Below are positions 7,513 to 15,521 of a stretch of 35,008 nucleotides of DNA, in pieces. Every line of letters starts with the position of its first letter. The stretch's first letter is position 1. The position numbers were made by a program, and so were the translations under genes. The notes below the pieces were generated by a model. The model searched no databases. It was given only the letters and a program-made list of their open reading frames with translations, and was not told where the DNA came from. The stretch is from Cyanobacteria bacterium SZAS LIN-3 (GTDB lineage: Bacteria > Cyanobacteriota > Vampirovibrionia > Obscuribacterales > Obscuribacteraceae): assembly GCA_018266215.1 (NCBI GenBank), contig JAFEAV010000070.1:1-35008 (forward strand), in the 5' to 3' direction.

Positions 7513-8949
7513 TTGGCCGAAGCAGAGCTAACAATCAAATACCGCGACGGCAATGTCTCGACCCTCTTCTGGGTCAGTTCGGTGTGCTTTCCCCTGCTCG
7601 TTTTCATCTTTTGCTGGACCAGCATCGTGCTGGCCATCAATATCGGCAACCACGGGCTGCAGGCCGACCGCGCCCTGATGCTGATGTGCCTCAATCTTGT
7701 CATAGCGGGGCTTTCGGGGGTCGTCCTCTTTTTCACCTCCGACCAGATCATCTTCCTGACCCGCAACGGCATAGCCTTTCCCTTCCTGGTCTGTCCGGGC
7801 CCATGGTTCAGGGTGCGCAAGAAATGGTCGGAGCTGGAGAGCACGCAGTTTATCCCTCACGGCCACTCAAACAATTTGATTTTGCACTTCAGAGGCCGGC
7901 AAAAGGTCACCCTTGACCTCAACTTGATCCCGCAAAAACAGCTGAACGAGCTGATTATGGCCCTCGATGTCTGGGCCGACGGCGCCGACAATTTCAATGC
8001 CCTGCTGGAGGCCCGGGCACAGATGCTGGGCGATGAAAAACCGGCGCTGGGCAAAAAAAGCAGTGGCACCGGCGGTGGCATACAATATACCGACCTCTGG
8101 CAGGACGAACTGGCGCGGCGCTTCGGCGCGACTAATTTTATCCCCCTGGAGCCGGGGGAAAAAGTCCTCGACGACACCTACACCATCGAGCGACAGCTGG
8201 CCTTCGGTGGACTGAGCGCCATCTATCTGGCACGCAAACACGACCAGAGTCGCATTGTGCTTAAAGAAGCGGTGGTACCGCAAAACGAAAACGCCGAGAT
8301 GGTGGAAAAGTCACATCAAATGCTGGACCGCGAAGCGAAGATGCTCACGGCTCTCTCCCACGAACAAATCGTCCGCGTCTACGATCACTTTGTCGACAAA
8401 GGACGCCACTATCTGGTCCTGGAATACATCCCCGGTCAAGACCTGCGTCAATTAGTGCGTGAGGAAGGACCACAAAAAGAAGAACAGGTGCTTGTCTGGG
8501 CTCTGGCCATGGCCCAGATGCTGGTCTACCTGCATGAGCAACCAGAGCCAATCATCCACCGCGATTTCACCCCCGACAATCTCGTGCTCAAATCGAACGG
8601 CTCAATAGTAGTGATAGATTTTGGCGCGGCCAATTTTTTCCTCGGCACCGCCACCGGTACCATGATCGGCAAGCAGGCCTATATCGCACCGGAGCAACTG
8701 CGGGGCAAGGCCACGCCGGTGAGCGACATTTACGCCCTCGGTTGTTGTCTCTATTTCCTCACCACCGGAGAAGATCCAGAACCGTTGAGTGTGTCCCATC
8801 CCCGAGAAAAAGTCCCGGCCATCTCGGCCGCCTTCGACAAAATCGCCGCCGCCTGCACCCAGATGGAAAAGGAAGACCGCCCCCAGAGTGCCCGGGCGGT
8901 CCTCGCTCTCCTGCAGGAACTGAAGGAGGGCAGCCGTGTTAAGCAGTAA
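7513..8949 (+). CDS. Membrane-associated Ser/Thr kinase with HRDFTPDN catalytic loop (first of pair)
   Basis: A 478-residue protein with an N-terminal membrane module rather than the usual C-terminal anchor. Two hydrophobic helices (about 20-43 and 55-76) are followed by a PH-like beta-rich stretch (about 80-155), a linker, and a kinase domain (about 222-475). The kinase has a modified glycine loop AFGGLSAIYLA, catalytic lysine K251, helix-C glutamate E274, HRD at 349-351 and DFG at 369-371, and an APEQ element. The loop reads HRDFTPDN: the Lys two residues after Asp, which neutralises the gamma-phosphate in Ser/Thr kinases, is Thr. The activation segment is short. It overlaps the next kinase gene by 14 bases, so the two are co-translated. 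Activity is likely but unproven, given the altered loop. Confidence 0.88.
   Translation: MAEAELTIKYRDGNVSTLFWVSSVCFPLLVFIFCWTSIVLAINIGNHGLQADRALMLMCLNLVIAGLSGVVLFFTSDQIIFLTRNGIAFPFLVCPGPWFRVRKKWSELESTQFIPHGHSNNLILHFRGRQKVTLDLNLIPQKQLNELIMALDVWADGADNFNALLEARAQMLGDEKPALGKKSSGTGGGIQYTDLWQDELARRFGATNFIPLEPGEKVLDDTYTIERQLAFGGLSAIYLARKHDQSRIVLKEAVVPQNENAEMVEKSHQMLDREAKMLTALSHEQIVRVYDHFVDKGRHYLVLEYIPGQDLRQLVREEGPQKEEQVLVWALAMAQMLVYLHEQPEPIIHRDFTPDNLVLKSNGSIVVIDFGAANFFLGTATGTMIGKQAYIAPEQLRGKATPVSDIYALGCCLYFLTTGEDPEPLSVSHPREKVPAISAAFDKIAAACTQMEKEDRPQSARAVLALLQELKEGSRVKQ
8923..8930 (+). promoter_or_regulatory. Strong Shine-Dalgarno inside the preceding kinase gene
   Basis: AAGGAGGG lies five bases before the GTG at 8936 and within the last codons of the upstream kinase gene. 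It supports a GTG start and translational coupling of the two kinases. Confidence 0.65.
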
Positions 8950-10483
8950 CCAGGTCAGTTACGCCAACAATAACGGCGCCCCCAATCCGCAACTCTTCGA
9001 AGTGCGCAACGACAGCACGATCGTCTACCTGCCTAACGCCGATTTCCAGCTCTGGGCCAAACCGCTGCTCACCCGCTCGGCCATATGTCTGGCGGCCACA
9101 CCACTGATCCTCTATTTTCTGCATTTCACCAATTTGCTCACCCCGATGCTTTCGCTGGTGGTCGTCTACCTGCGCCTCTTCCGCGACTTCCTCACCTCCA
9201 ACAGCGCCAGCACCATTGCCGTCTGGCTCGCCTCCCTGCGCCTGATGGCCACACCTGTTTTTATAGTGGTCGGCTGCGGTATCGCCGGCACAGTGATACA
9301 TTTGCTGCGCCAGCCAAACGTCATTGCCCTGAGCAAAAGCGGCATGATCTTCGGCCGCGTTTTTCACAAAGACAAAAATTACACCCAGCTGAAACAAACC
9401 AAACGCGTGCTGTGGCAGGAGATTACCGATCTCAAAATCATCCGACCGCCCAACACCAGATCAAATCGCGACTATTGTTTTGAATTCTATCAGGACTCGG
9501 ACAAGCCCTTCAGAATGCGCATCGGCGACATCATCAATCCCGGCGACCGCGAAGCTTTCATCAACATCATCAAAGGGCAATTCAGTCACTTTGTCGACGA
9601 CGAAGCACTGGAAGTTTTTACCCCTCCAAGAGACAGACAGAGTTACACCGAGCTCTGGCTGGCCGAACTGTCGGCGCCGCCCAAGCGCGACCGCCTCACG
9701 CCACTGGAGGTGGGAGCCCGGGTCAACAATCAAAAATACGAGGTCCTGAGCAAGCTCGGTGTGGGCGGTCAGGGCACGGTCTATCTGGCGGCGACGGTGA
9801 GCGGTGGTGCCGACGTTGTCCTGAAAGAATTTGTCCTGCCGGTCTTCCCCGACACCAATGTGCGCAAGGCGGCTGCCGTGCGCTTCCAGGATGAGGCCAC
9901 ACTTCTGACTAAACTCAACCATCCGCAAATAGTAAAATTGAAAGAACTGTTTCTCGAAGACCACCGTGCCTATCTGGTGCTGGAACATCTGACCGGGCAG
10001 AATCTCAAGGACCTGGTGGGGAGCCAGGGCGCTCTGCCGGCGGCGGAAATTCTGCGACTGGCGCGCCAGATGTGCGACATACTAGTCTACCTGCACGGGC
10101 AGACACCTCCGGTGGTGCACCGCGATTTCACCCCGGATAATCTGATACTGGATGAAGACGGTTATTTGAAACTGATCGACTTTTCAGTAGCCCAGACTTT
10201 TACATCCAACGTGACCGGCTCGGTCGTGGGCAAACCACATTACATCGCGCCCGAGCAATTTCGCGGCAAGCCTACCGTGCAAAGCGATCTATACTCTATG
10301 GGCGCCACACTCTTTTACCTGGCCACCGGCATCGAGCCGGAACCAATCACAATGCTCAGACTCTCCGAATACCAGGAGAAACCCGATGCGGTGCTGGCCA
10401 GGGTAATTGAAAAGGCAACCAGGCTGGACGTCGGCAACCGTTATAAGTCCGCCGCCGAAGTGCTCAAGGACCTGAACGCCTGA
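8936..10483 (+). CDS. Membrane-associated Ser/Thr kinase with HRDFTPDN loop and DFS motif (second of pair)
   Basis: A 515-residue paralogue of the preceding kinase. Hydrophobic segments at about 46-66, 68-85 and 102-124 are followed by a PH-like region (about 128-225) and a kinase domain (about 268-513). Visible residues are the glycine loop GVGGQGTVYLA, K297, HRDFTPDN with D397 and N402, and DFS at 415-417, where Ser replaces the DFG glycine. The element APEQF follows. Both the catalytic-loop lysine and the DFG glycine are therefore non-standard. It starts with GTG within the end of the first kinase gene and ends 24 bases before the MprF-like gene. The pair may act as a heteromeric membrane kinase; the partner or substrate could be the co-encoded lipid-modifying enzyme. 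That last point is inference. Confidence 0.88.
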   Translation: MLSSNQVSYANNNGAPNPQLFEVRNDSTIVYLPNADFQLWAKPLLTRSAICLAATPLILYFLHFTNLLTPMLSLVVVYLRLFRDFLTSNSASTIAVWLASLRLMATPVFIVVGCGIAGTVIHLLRQPNVIALSKSGMIFGRVFHKDKNYTQLKQTKRVLWQEITDLKIIRPPNTRSNRDYCFEFYQDSDKPFRMRIGDIINPGDREAFINIIKGQFSHFVDDEALEVFTPPRDRQSYTELWLAELSAPPKRDRLTPLEVGARVNNQKYEVLSKLGVGGQGTVYLAATVSGGADVVLKEFVLPVFPDTNVRKAAAVRFQDEATLLTKLNHPQIVKLKELFLEDHRAYLVLEHLTGQNLKDLVGSQGALPAAEILRLARQMCDILVYLHGQTPPVVHRDFTPDNLILDEDGYLKLIDFSVAQTFTSNVTGSVVGKPHYIAPEQFRGKPTVQSDLYSMGATLFYLATGIEPEPITMLRLSEYQEKPDAVLARVIEKATRLDVGNRYKSAAEVLKDLNA

Positions 10484-10507
10484 GGGGTCGCCCACTAAAC
10501 AAAGGAT

Positions 10508-12202
10508 ATGAGCCAAACACTTTCCAAATCCAATTGGCCAATCTGGTTGACCGCAGGGGCGACACTTCTGAGCGGCCTGGCCGGCACAGTGCAACCGCTT
10601 CTGGTGCGCCTTTCGGCCCATCCAAAATTGTTCAGCATGGTAGCCAGCTATCAGCTCTATCATTTGAGTAAATCTTTGACCGTGGCCTTCGGCTACATGC
10701 TCATATTTTTGAGTTTCAACCTCCTCAGTCGCAAGACGCGCGCCTGGCAAGTGGCGCTCGGACTGTCGCTTTTATCGCTGCTTTTGCAACTGGCGCGCAT
10801 CGGCAGTGAACACATCCGCTTTCTGCAAGACCACCAGCTGGCCGCCGACCTGCCCAGCTATTCCTGCTTGCCGCCGCTTATCGGCGTGATCGTTTTACTC
10901 TTCAGTCGCTCTTATTTCACGGTTAAGAGTGAAAAAGAAACAGTGATCAAAGCCGTCAAGCTGATAGCGCTGTCACTGGGTGCGGTGCTGGCCTACGGAG
11001 TTGTCGGATTTTTCCTGCTGGATATGAAGGACTTCGGCGTCAACTTCGAATGGTATGAATCTCTCGTGCGCACCGTACGCGAACTGACTCTGACAGGCAA
11101 TCCAGACCTGCATGCCCACACAAGATTCGGCACCTGGTTTATCGAATCGCTGCGGCTCTACGGCATCCTCGCCGGTATCACAATTGTCGTCAGCGCCTTC
11201 CGCCCGATACGATACATCCTCGTCACCCAGCCAAAAGAGCGGGACCTGGCCGCTGCCATTCTGGAAAAAGAAGGCCGGGCGGCGCTGGATCTTTTCAAAC
11301 TGCTGCCGGATAAATCCCATTTTTTCAACCAGACAAATGATGCCTTTGTCGCTTACAAAGTCAGGGCCGAGGTTGCCATCGTCCTTGGTGACGCCGTAGG
11401 CGCCCGGGAAAAGCTGAAGGAACTGGTGCAGGACTTTACGGTCTACTGTCACAACAACGGCTGGAAGGTAGCCTTCCTCCAGACTACCCCGGATTTCCTT
11501 GACATCTACCATGGTCTGGGATACAAATCGGTGCGCGTCGGTGAGGACGGAATCGTCGACCTGGAGCAGTTTACGAGCAAAACTGTTGCCAAGAAAACTT
11601 TCAAAAGCGTGGTCAAAAAATTTGACAAGGATGGCTACACGCTGACAAGACAGGTCCCGCCCCACAGCGAGGCGCTGCTCGATGAAGTGGAGGAAGTCTC
11701 GCGCCAGTGGCTGACCCTGCCGGGCAGACGCGAGCGCGGCTTCAGTCTGGGCAAATTTGACCGGGCAGAATTGCAGAAGGACAACATCTTCGTCATGCGT
11801 GATAAGGACGGCCGGGCCCTGGCCTTCGTCAATGAAATACGCTCGTACTGCCCGGGCGAAGTCACTATTGACATGATGCGCCATGTGGAAAACTCGCCCA
11901 ACGGCACCATGGATTTCCTCTTTGCCAAGCTGCTCTTCTTTTTGAAGGATGAGGGCTTCAAACAGTTCAGCCTGGGCCTGGCGGCCCTCTCAGGGGTGGG
12001 CGAAGACCCGGACGCCTCCCTGGAAGAAAAAGCCATGCAAAAGATTTTTGCCCACCTCAATCGTTTCTTTTCATACAAAGGATTGAAAGCTTACAAGGAC
12101 AAATTTGACCCGACCTGGGAAGATAGATTTCTTGTTTACGAAGGCGGTGTGCCGGGTCTTGTCCAGGCTGGTCTGGCCATAGCCAGGGCAACGGAAGAAT
12201 AG
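10508..12202 (+). CDS. MprF-like aminoacyl-phosphatidylglycerol synthase (DUF2156 domain)
   Basis: A 564-residue membrane protein. About six hydrophobic helices occupy residues 13-235; the C-terminal half (about 245-550) matches the MprF/LPG_synthase_C domain. Recognisable segments are LPDKSHFF, AFVAYKVRAEVAIVLGD, the GW...FLQTTPDFLDIYHGLGYKS region, RGFSLGKFD, DMMRHVENSPNGTMDFLF and KDKFDPTWEDRFLVY. MprF enzymes transfer an amino acid (often Lys or Ala) from charged tRNA to phosphatidylglycerol and flip the product, lowering the negative surface charge and conferring resistance to cationic peptides. This protein has far fewer helices than the 14 of full MprF, so it probably has the synthase and only a partial or absent flippase. 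The amino acid donor cannot be read from sequence. It follows the second kinase by 24 bases. Confidence 0.88.
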   Translation: MSQTLSKSNWPIWLTAGATLLSGLAGTVQPLLVRLSAHPKLFSMVASYQLYHLSKSLTVAFGYMLIFLSFNLLSRKTRAWQVALGLSLLSLLLQLARIGSEHIRFLQDHQLAADLPSYSCLPPLIGVIVLLFSRSYFTVKSEKETVIKAVKLIALSLGAVLAYGVVGFFLLDMKDFGVNFEWYESLVRTVRELTLTGNPDLHAHTRFGTWFIESLRLYGILAGITIVVSAFRPIRYILVTQPKERDLAAAILEKEGRAALDLFKLLPDKSHFFNQTNDAFVAYKVRAEVAIVLGDAVGAREKLKELVQDFTVYCHNNGWKVAFLQTTPDFLDIYHGLGYKSVRVGEDGIVDLEQFTSKTVAKKTFKSVVKKFDKDGYTLTRQVPPHSEALLDEVEEVSRQWLTLPGRRERGFSLGKFDRAELQKDNIFVMRDKDGRALAFVNEIRSYCPGEVTIDMMRHVENSPNGTMDFLFAKLLFFLKDEGFKQFSLGLAALSGVGEDPDASLEEKAMQKIFAHLNRFFSYKGLKAYKDKFDPTWEDRFLVYEGGVPGLVQAGLAIARATEE

Positions 12203-12256
12203 GCGCCGGGCATGCGGCAAAAGTATGACAATTAAGAGTAAAACGGGGACGTCACT

Positions 12257-13924
12257 TTGAAAAAGCTTCTGGTAACTCTGACAGCATTGTCGATTGCGAT
12301 CACTCTCAGCGGGCCGGCCCTGGCAGCCCCCGAGAAGAAAAAACCGCGGGCGGAGGAGAATCTCTCCTTTGCACCGCTGGAAGACGAGTCGGGCATAGTC
12401 GGATTGAACTACACCACAGGCAAAAATGGTTATCCGGTTGTCTCGGACATCTACAAGGACAGCCCGGCCGCCAGAGCCGGTCTCAAGGCAGGCGATGAAA
12501 TACTGGCCATAGACGGACAGGACGCGCGCTACATTGGTTATCTGCACCTGCAGCCCATGCTCACTGGCCAGGCCGGCACAAAGGTGCAGTTGAAAGTGCG
12601 CAGCGGCGACGGCAGCAAAGGCAGCGAGCGCGACTGCGATATAGTGCGGGTAAAAGTCGAGTCCTTTAAAGATCCCAGTTTGCAAAAATATGAAATAGCC
12701 CGCTGGCAAACCAGTCTATCCAAACGCTCCGGCGAGCAACTATCGGATCATCTGATTGACCTGCCTTTCTCAATGGTCAACCTGGAGCACAACCGTCCCA
12801 CTCTTTTTGAATTTACAAGCAAGAGCACCGACTCCGGTGTCGAAGACCTGCTCAAGAAGCACAGCGACGGCGCCTATATCCTCGGACAGTGTCGGGTGGT
12901 GCGTATCACCGAAGACGATCCCACCTATGCCGCGCTGACAAAATATCTGGCCATCTCCGGCAAATATGCCCTCATCCCCGTCTATCAGCCCTGGCTGGTA
13001 ACGGTCAAAAGAAGCGATGTGCTAACCGCCCTGCCGGATCAAGGTGCGCTCAATACCATCGCCAGAAATCTGGTGCATAATTCCATCCGGGTCCAGGTAT
13101 CACATGCGGTGGCACAGCAAAAAGGCGAGGACGATCAAAAACTCCACGCCCGCGCCGGTATGGCCCACAGACTGGTGATGAAGCGCTTCTGCCAGCAACT
13201 GCCGGCCAATGAAGGCATTGTCGGACTGGGCTTTGCCCCGGGCAAATCAGGATACGCTGAAGTGACACAGGTCTTTGCTGAGGGACCGGCGGCCAGAGCC
13301 GGGCTCAAAGCCGGGGACGTCATCAATAAAGTAAACGGCGCCGACACCAGATATATCGGTATCGAGCGCATACAGGCCGAACTCACAGGCCCGCTGGGGC
13401 AGACGGTAAAAGTGGTTTACAGCCCCGCCGGTGACGCGAAAAAGAGCAAAACAGCCCTGCTTAAATACACGCCGGTTTCAAAGTTTCACGAGGACGGTCT
13501 CGCCCAGATACATGTCTCCACATACAAGCGTGTGCTGGCCGCCAATCCGGAAGACACCGATGAATATGACGTGCCCTGCTTCATGCTCAGCCTGGCCAAG
13601 GAGCGTCCGACAATTTTTGAAATCACAAACTCAAACAGCGGCCCCAGCGTCGACCCGCTTGTGCAGAAGCTGAACAACTCCAATAAATACGGCACCCAGG
13701 ACGTGCAGGTGATAAGGATTGGACCGAGCTCGGAGCATTACAATTTCGCCCGCGACTATTTCCACATCAAGTCAAACTACGCCTGCCTGCCCCTGTACCA
13801 GCGCCGCCACCACAAAATCATCAAGGCCGGCGAGATAGTGGCACAGGTGCCGGGCGAAGCCGACCTGGAGATGACTTTTGAAAAACTCTTCCCCAAAAAT
13901 AAAACGGGGCAGGACCTGCAATGA
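12257..13924 (+). CDS. Secreted protein with duplicated PDZ and thioredoxin-like domains
   Basis: A 555-residue protein starting at TTG 12257, with GGGGA seven bases upstream. It has a signal peptide (1-23, cleavage after ALA). The mature protein is an internal tandem duplication. PDZ domain 1 (about 46-134, with DSPAARAGLKAGDEILAIDG) is followed by a module at about 165-255. PDZ 2 (about 320-412, with EGPAARAGLKAGDVINKVNG) is followed by a second such module at about 440-520. Each module has the pattern RPT-[LI]-FE-[FI]-T, a helix, a V-V/V-I-R-I strand, and ALIPVYQ or CLPLYQ. This resembles a thioredoxin fold that has lost its CxxC. No protease triad is present. It could be a chaperone- or scaffold-like envelope protein. 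Its stop overlaps the next gene's ATG (ATGA). Confidence 0.82.
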   Translation: MKKLLVTLTALSIAITLSGPALAAPEKKKPRAEENLSFAPLEDESGIVGLNYTTGKNGYPVVSDIYKDSPAARAGLKAGDEILAIDGQDARYIGYLHLQPMLTGQAGTKVQLKVRSGDGSKGSERDCDIVRVKVESFKDPSLQKYEIARWQTSLSKRSGEQLSDHLIDLPFSMVNLEHNRPTLFEFTSKSTDSGVEDLLKKHSDGAYILGQCRVVRITEDDPTYAALTKYLAISGKYALIPVYQPWLVTVKRSDVLTALPDQGALNTIARNLVHNSIRVQVSHAVAQQKGEDDQKLHARAGMAHRLVMKRFCQQLPANEGIVGLGFAPGKSGYAEVTQVFAEGPAARAGLKAGDVINKVNGADTRYIGIERIQAELTGPLGQTVKVVYSPAGDAKKSKTALLKYTPVSKFHEDGLAQIHVSTYKRVLAANPEDTDEYDVPCFMLSLAKERPTIFEITNSNSGPSVDPLVQKLNNSNKYGTQDVQVIRIGPSSEHYNFARDYFHIKSNYACLPLYQRRHHKIIKAGEIVAQVPGEADLEMTFEKLFPKNKTGQDLQ

Positions 13925-14742
13925 TCAAAAAGAAAAGCTCAGCTCTTCTTGTCGCCTGCAGCTTTGTCTTGTCGCTGACAATAAACATCCCGGCCCTGGC
14001 CCAGGGACAGAAACCGGCGCCGGCCTTCACCAAAATCGAGACCTCAGGTGAGGGCACACCGACAACCAAAATACTCTTCATCGGCCAGAGCATTCTTTTC
14101 ACCTACAATACCCCACACATTTTTCACATGGTGGCTTCGTCCAAAAGACCACGCGAAAATTATTTGATCGAGATGGTGGCACAGGGTGGCTATTCGCTCA
14201 AAGACCACTACGAAGACGGCACCGCCCTCAAAGAAATCCGGCGGGAGCGCTGGAACTACGTCATCATCCAGGAATCAACAGCGAATCAGATAGCCAATCA
14301 CAAACCCTACGAACAATACGCGCCGTTTTTTGATCGCGAAGCGCGCAAAATGGGGGCGACACCGATACAATTTGAGTGCTACGACGAATCAAACACCGAT
14401 GACGCGCACAGCCGCATGCACCAGGAAGTGATAAGAGTGGCCACCGCCCTGGGCGAGCCGGTCATACCGGTGGGCTCGGTCTGGCGCTACGTGACAAAAT
14501 ATCACCCGACCATTGCCATATTTGGTCCCGACTATCATCATCCCTCGCTCCTGGGCACCTATCTCATGGCCTGCACAATTTACAGCAAACTCTACAAAGA
14601 GCCGAGCCAGGGCGGTGCGACAATCCGCCTGGAATATACCAATCCGGTCACCCACAAGACCGAGGTGCTGGACTCGTCCACCAATGCGCAAATGAAGCTT
14701 CTGGAAAATGCCGCCTGGACGGTTGTTAAAGCCAGCCCCTGA
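13921..14742 (+). CDS. Secreted SGNH/GDSL-like hydrolase
   Basis: A 273-residue protein with a signal peptide (1-27, PALA followed by QG). The first strand ILFIGQSI places a candidate nucleophile Ser57 in a GQS context (GNS or GDS is usual). Gly89/Gly90 in AQGGYS may serve as the block II glycine. A Dxx-H pair, D204 and H207 in DYHHPSLLGTYL, matches block V of SGNH hydrolases. The block III Asn is not obvious; VIIQEST occupies the corresponding strand. The family cleaves acyl or acetyl esters, often on glycans or lipids. It overlaps the PDZ gene by four bases and is followed 30 bases later by the TPR-thioredoxin gene. An envelope substrate is likely but cannot be named. Confidence 0.75.
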   Translation: MIKKKSSALLVACSFVLSLTINIPALAQGQKPAPAFTKIETSGEGTPTTKILFIGQSILFTYNTPHIFHMVASSKRPRENYLIEMVAQGGYSLKDHYEDGTALKEIRRERWNYVIIQESTANQIANHKPYEQYAPFFDREARKMGATPIQFECYDESNTDDAHSRMHQEVIRVATALGEPVIPVGSVWRYVTKYHPTIAIFGPDYHHPSLLGTYLMACTIYSKLYKEPSQGGATIRLEYTNPVTHKTEVLDSSTNAQMKLLENAAWTVVKASP

Positions 14743-14772
14743 AGTGGGTACAAATAAGTAGTGAGGTAACCT

Positions 14773-15483
14773 ATGAAGAGCGGCTATAAGAAATTACTGA
14801 CTGCGGCCGCTGCGGCCCTGTCCCTGGCCAGTCCGGTACTGACCAATACGGCCCTGGCGGCTCCCTCATCCTACGCCCAGGGTGTGGCGCTATACAATGA
14901 GGGCAAGTACGGCCAGGCCCTGCCGGTGCTGGAAGCGGCAGCCAAGGCCTCACCCTATGACTCTTCCACCCACTATTATCTGGGTCTCTGCCTGATGGCG
15001 CTGAAGCAGAGCGGCCAGGCAAGAAGACAATTTGAATGGGTAGCACAAAACGCCGCCAATCCCACTCTCAAGAGTTATGCCGGCAGCGCCCTCGCCGCCA
15101 TACCGGCCGGCGGAGCGGCACACGCTTCCGGAACAGGCTCGGGCTCCACCGGCCCCGCTGCCAGGCCAACCGATTTCAGTGCACCACAGGCGGTGGCCTC
15201 CAGCCAACCCAAAAAACTTGGCCGCTGCAAAGTATTGATGTTCGAGACGAGCTGGTGTCATTACTGCCATGAATTTGCCCCGCACTTTGACGAAGTGGCC
15301 AACAAATATCGCGGCTCGATGGACTTCCAGAGGGTGGACGCTGAGCAAGACGTCGGGCTCAAAGAAAAATACGGCATACACTCATATCCCAGACTTGTGT
15401 ATCTGGACGGCAGCGGCAACGTTTTATATAACGAAGGCCGGGGCGAATTTGATAATCGCATCCAAGAGTTGACTGCTAAGTAG
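14773..15483 (+). CDS. Secreted TPR-thioredoxin fusion protein
   Basis: A 236-residue protein with a signal peptide (1-30, cleavage near ALAA), one to two TPR units (about 34-100), a Gly/Ser/Thr-rich linker (about 110-150) and a thioredoxin domain (about 150-236). The domain contains the redox motif WCHYC (Cys162 and Cys165) and the cis-proline segment IHSYPRLVYL. GAGGT lies five bases upstream of the ATG. It probably catalyses thiol-disulfide exchange outside the cytoplasm, with the TPR providing protein binding. Being encoded after the PDZ/thioredoxin-like and SGNH-like genes, it may be the redox-active member of the set. The CHYC dipeptide suggests a more oxidising potential than CGPC; direction of electron flow is unknown. 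Confidence 0.88.
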   Translation: MKSGYKKLLTAAAAALSLASPVLTNTALAAPSSYAQGVALYNEGKYGQALPVLEAAAKASPYDSSTHYYLGLCLMALKQSGQARRQFEWVAQNAANPTLKSYAGSALAAIPAGGAAHASGTGSGSTGPAARPTDFSAPQAVASSQPKKLGRCKVLMFETSWCHYCHEFAPHFDEVANKYRGSMDFQRVDAEQDVGLKEKYGIHSYPRLVYLDGSGNVLYNEGRGEFDNRIQELTAK

Positions 15484-15521
15484 ACAACAATTCTGATTGA
15501 CTCTGAAGAAACTTCTTCCGA

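Noticed and set aside
15495..15521. Possible terminator hairpin (GAAGAA/TTCTTC) between convergent genes
   Set aside because: The perfect arms leave only a two-base loop, and there is no GC-rich stem or T-run; too weak to call.
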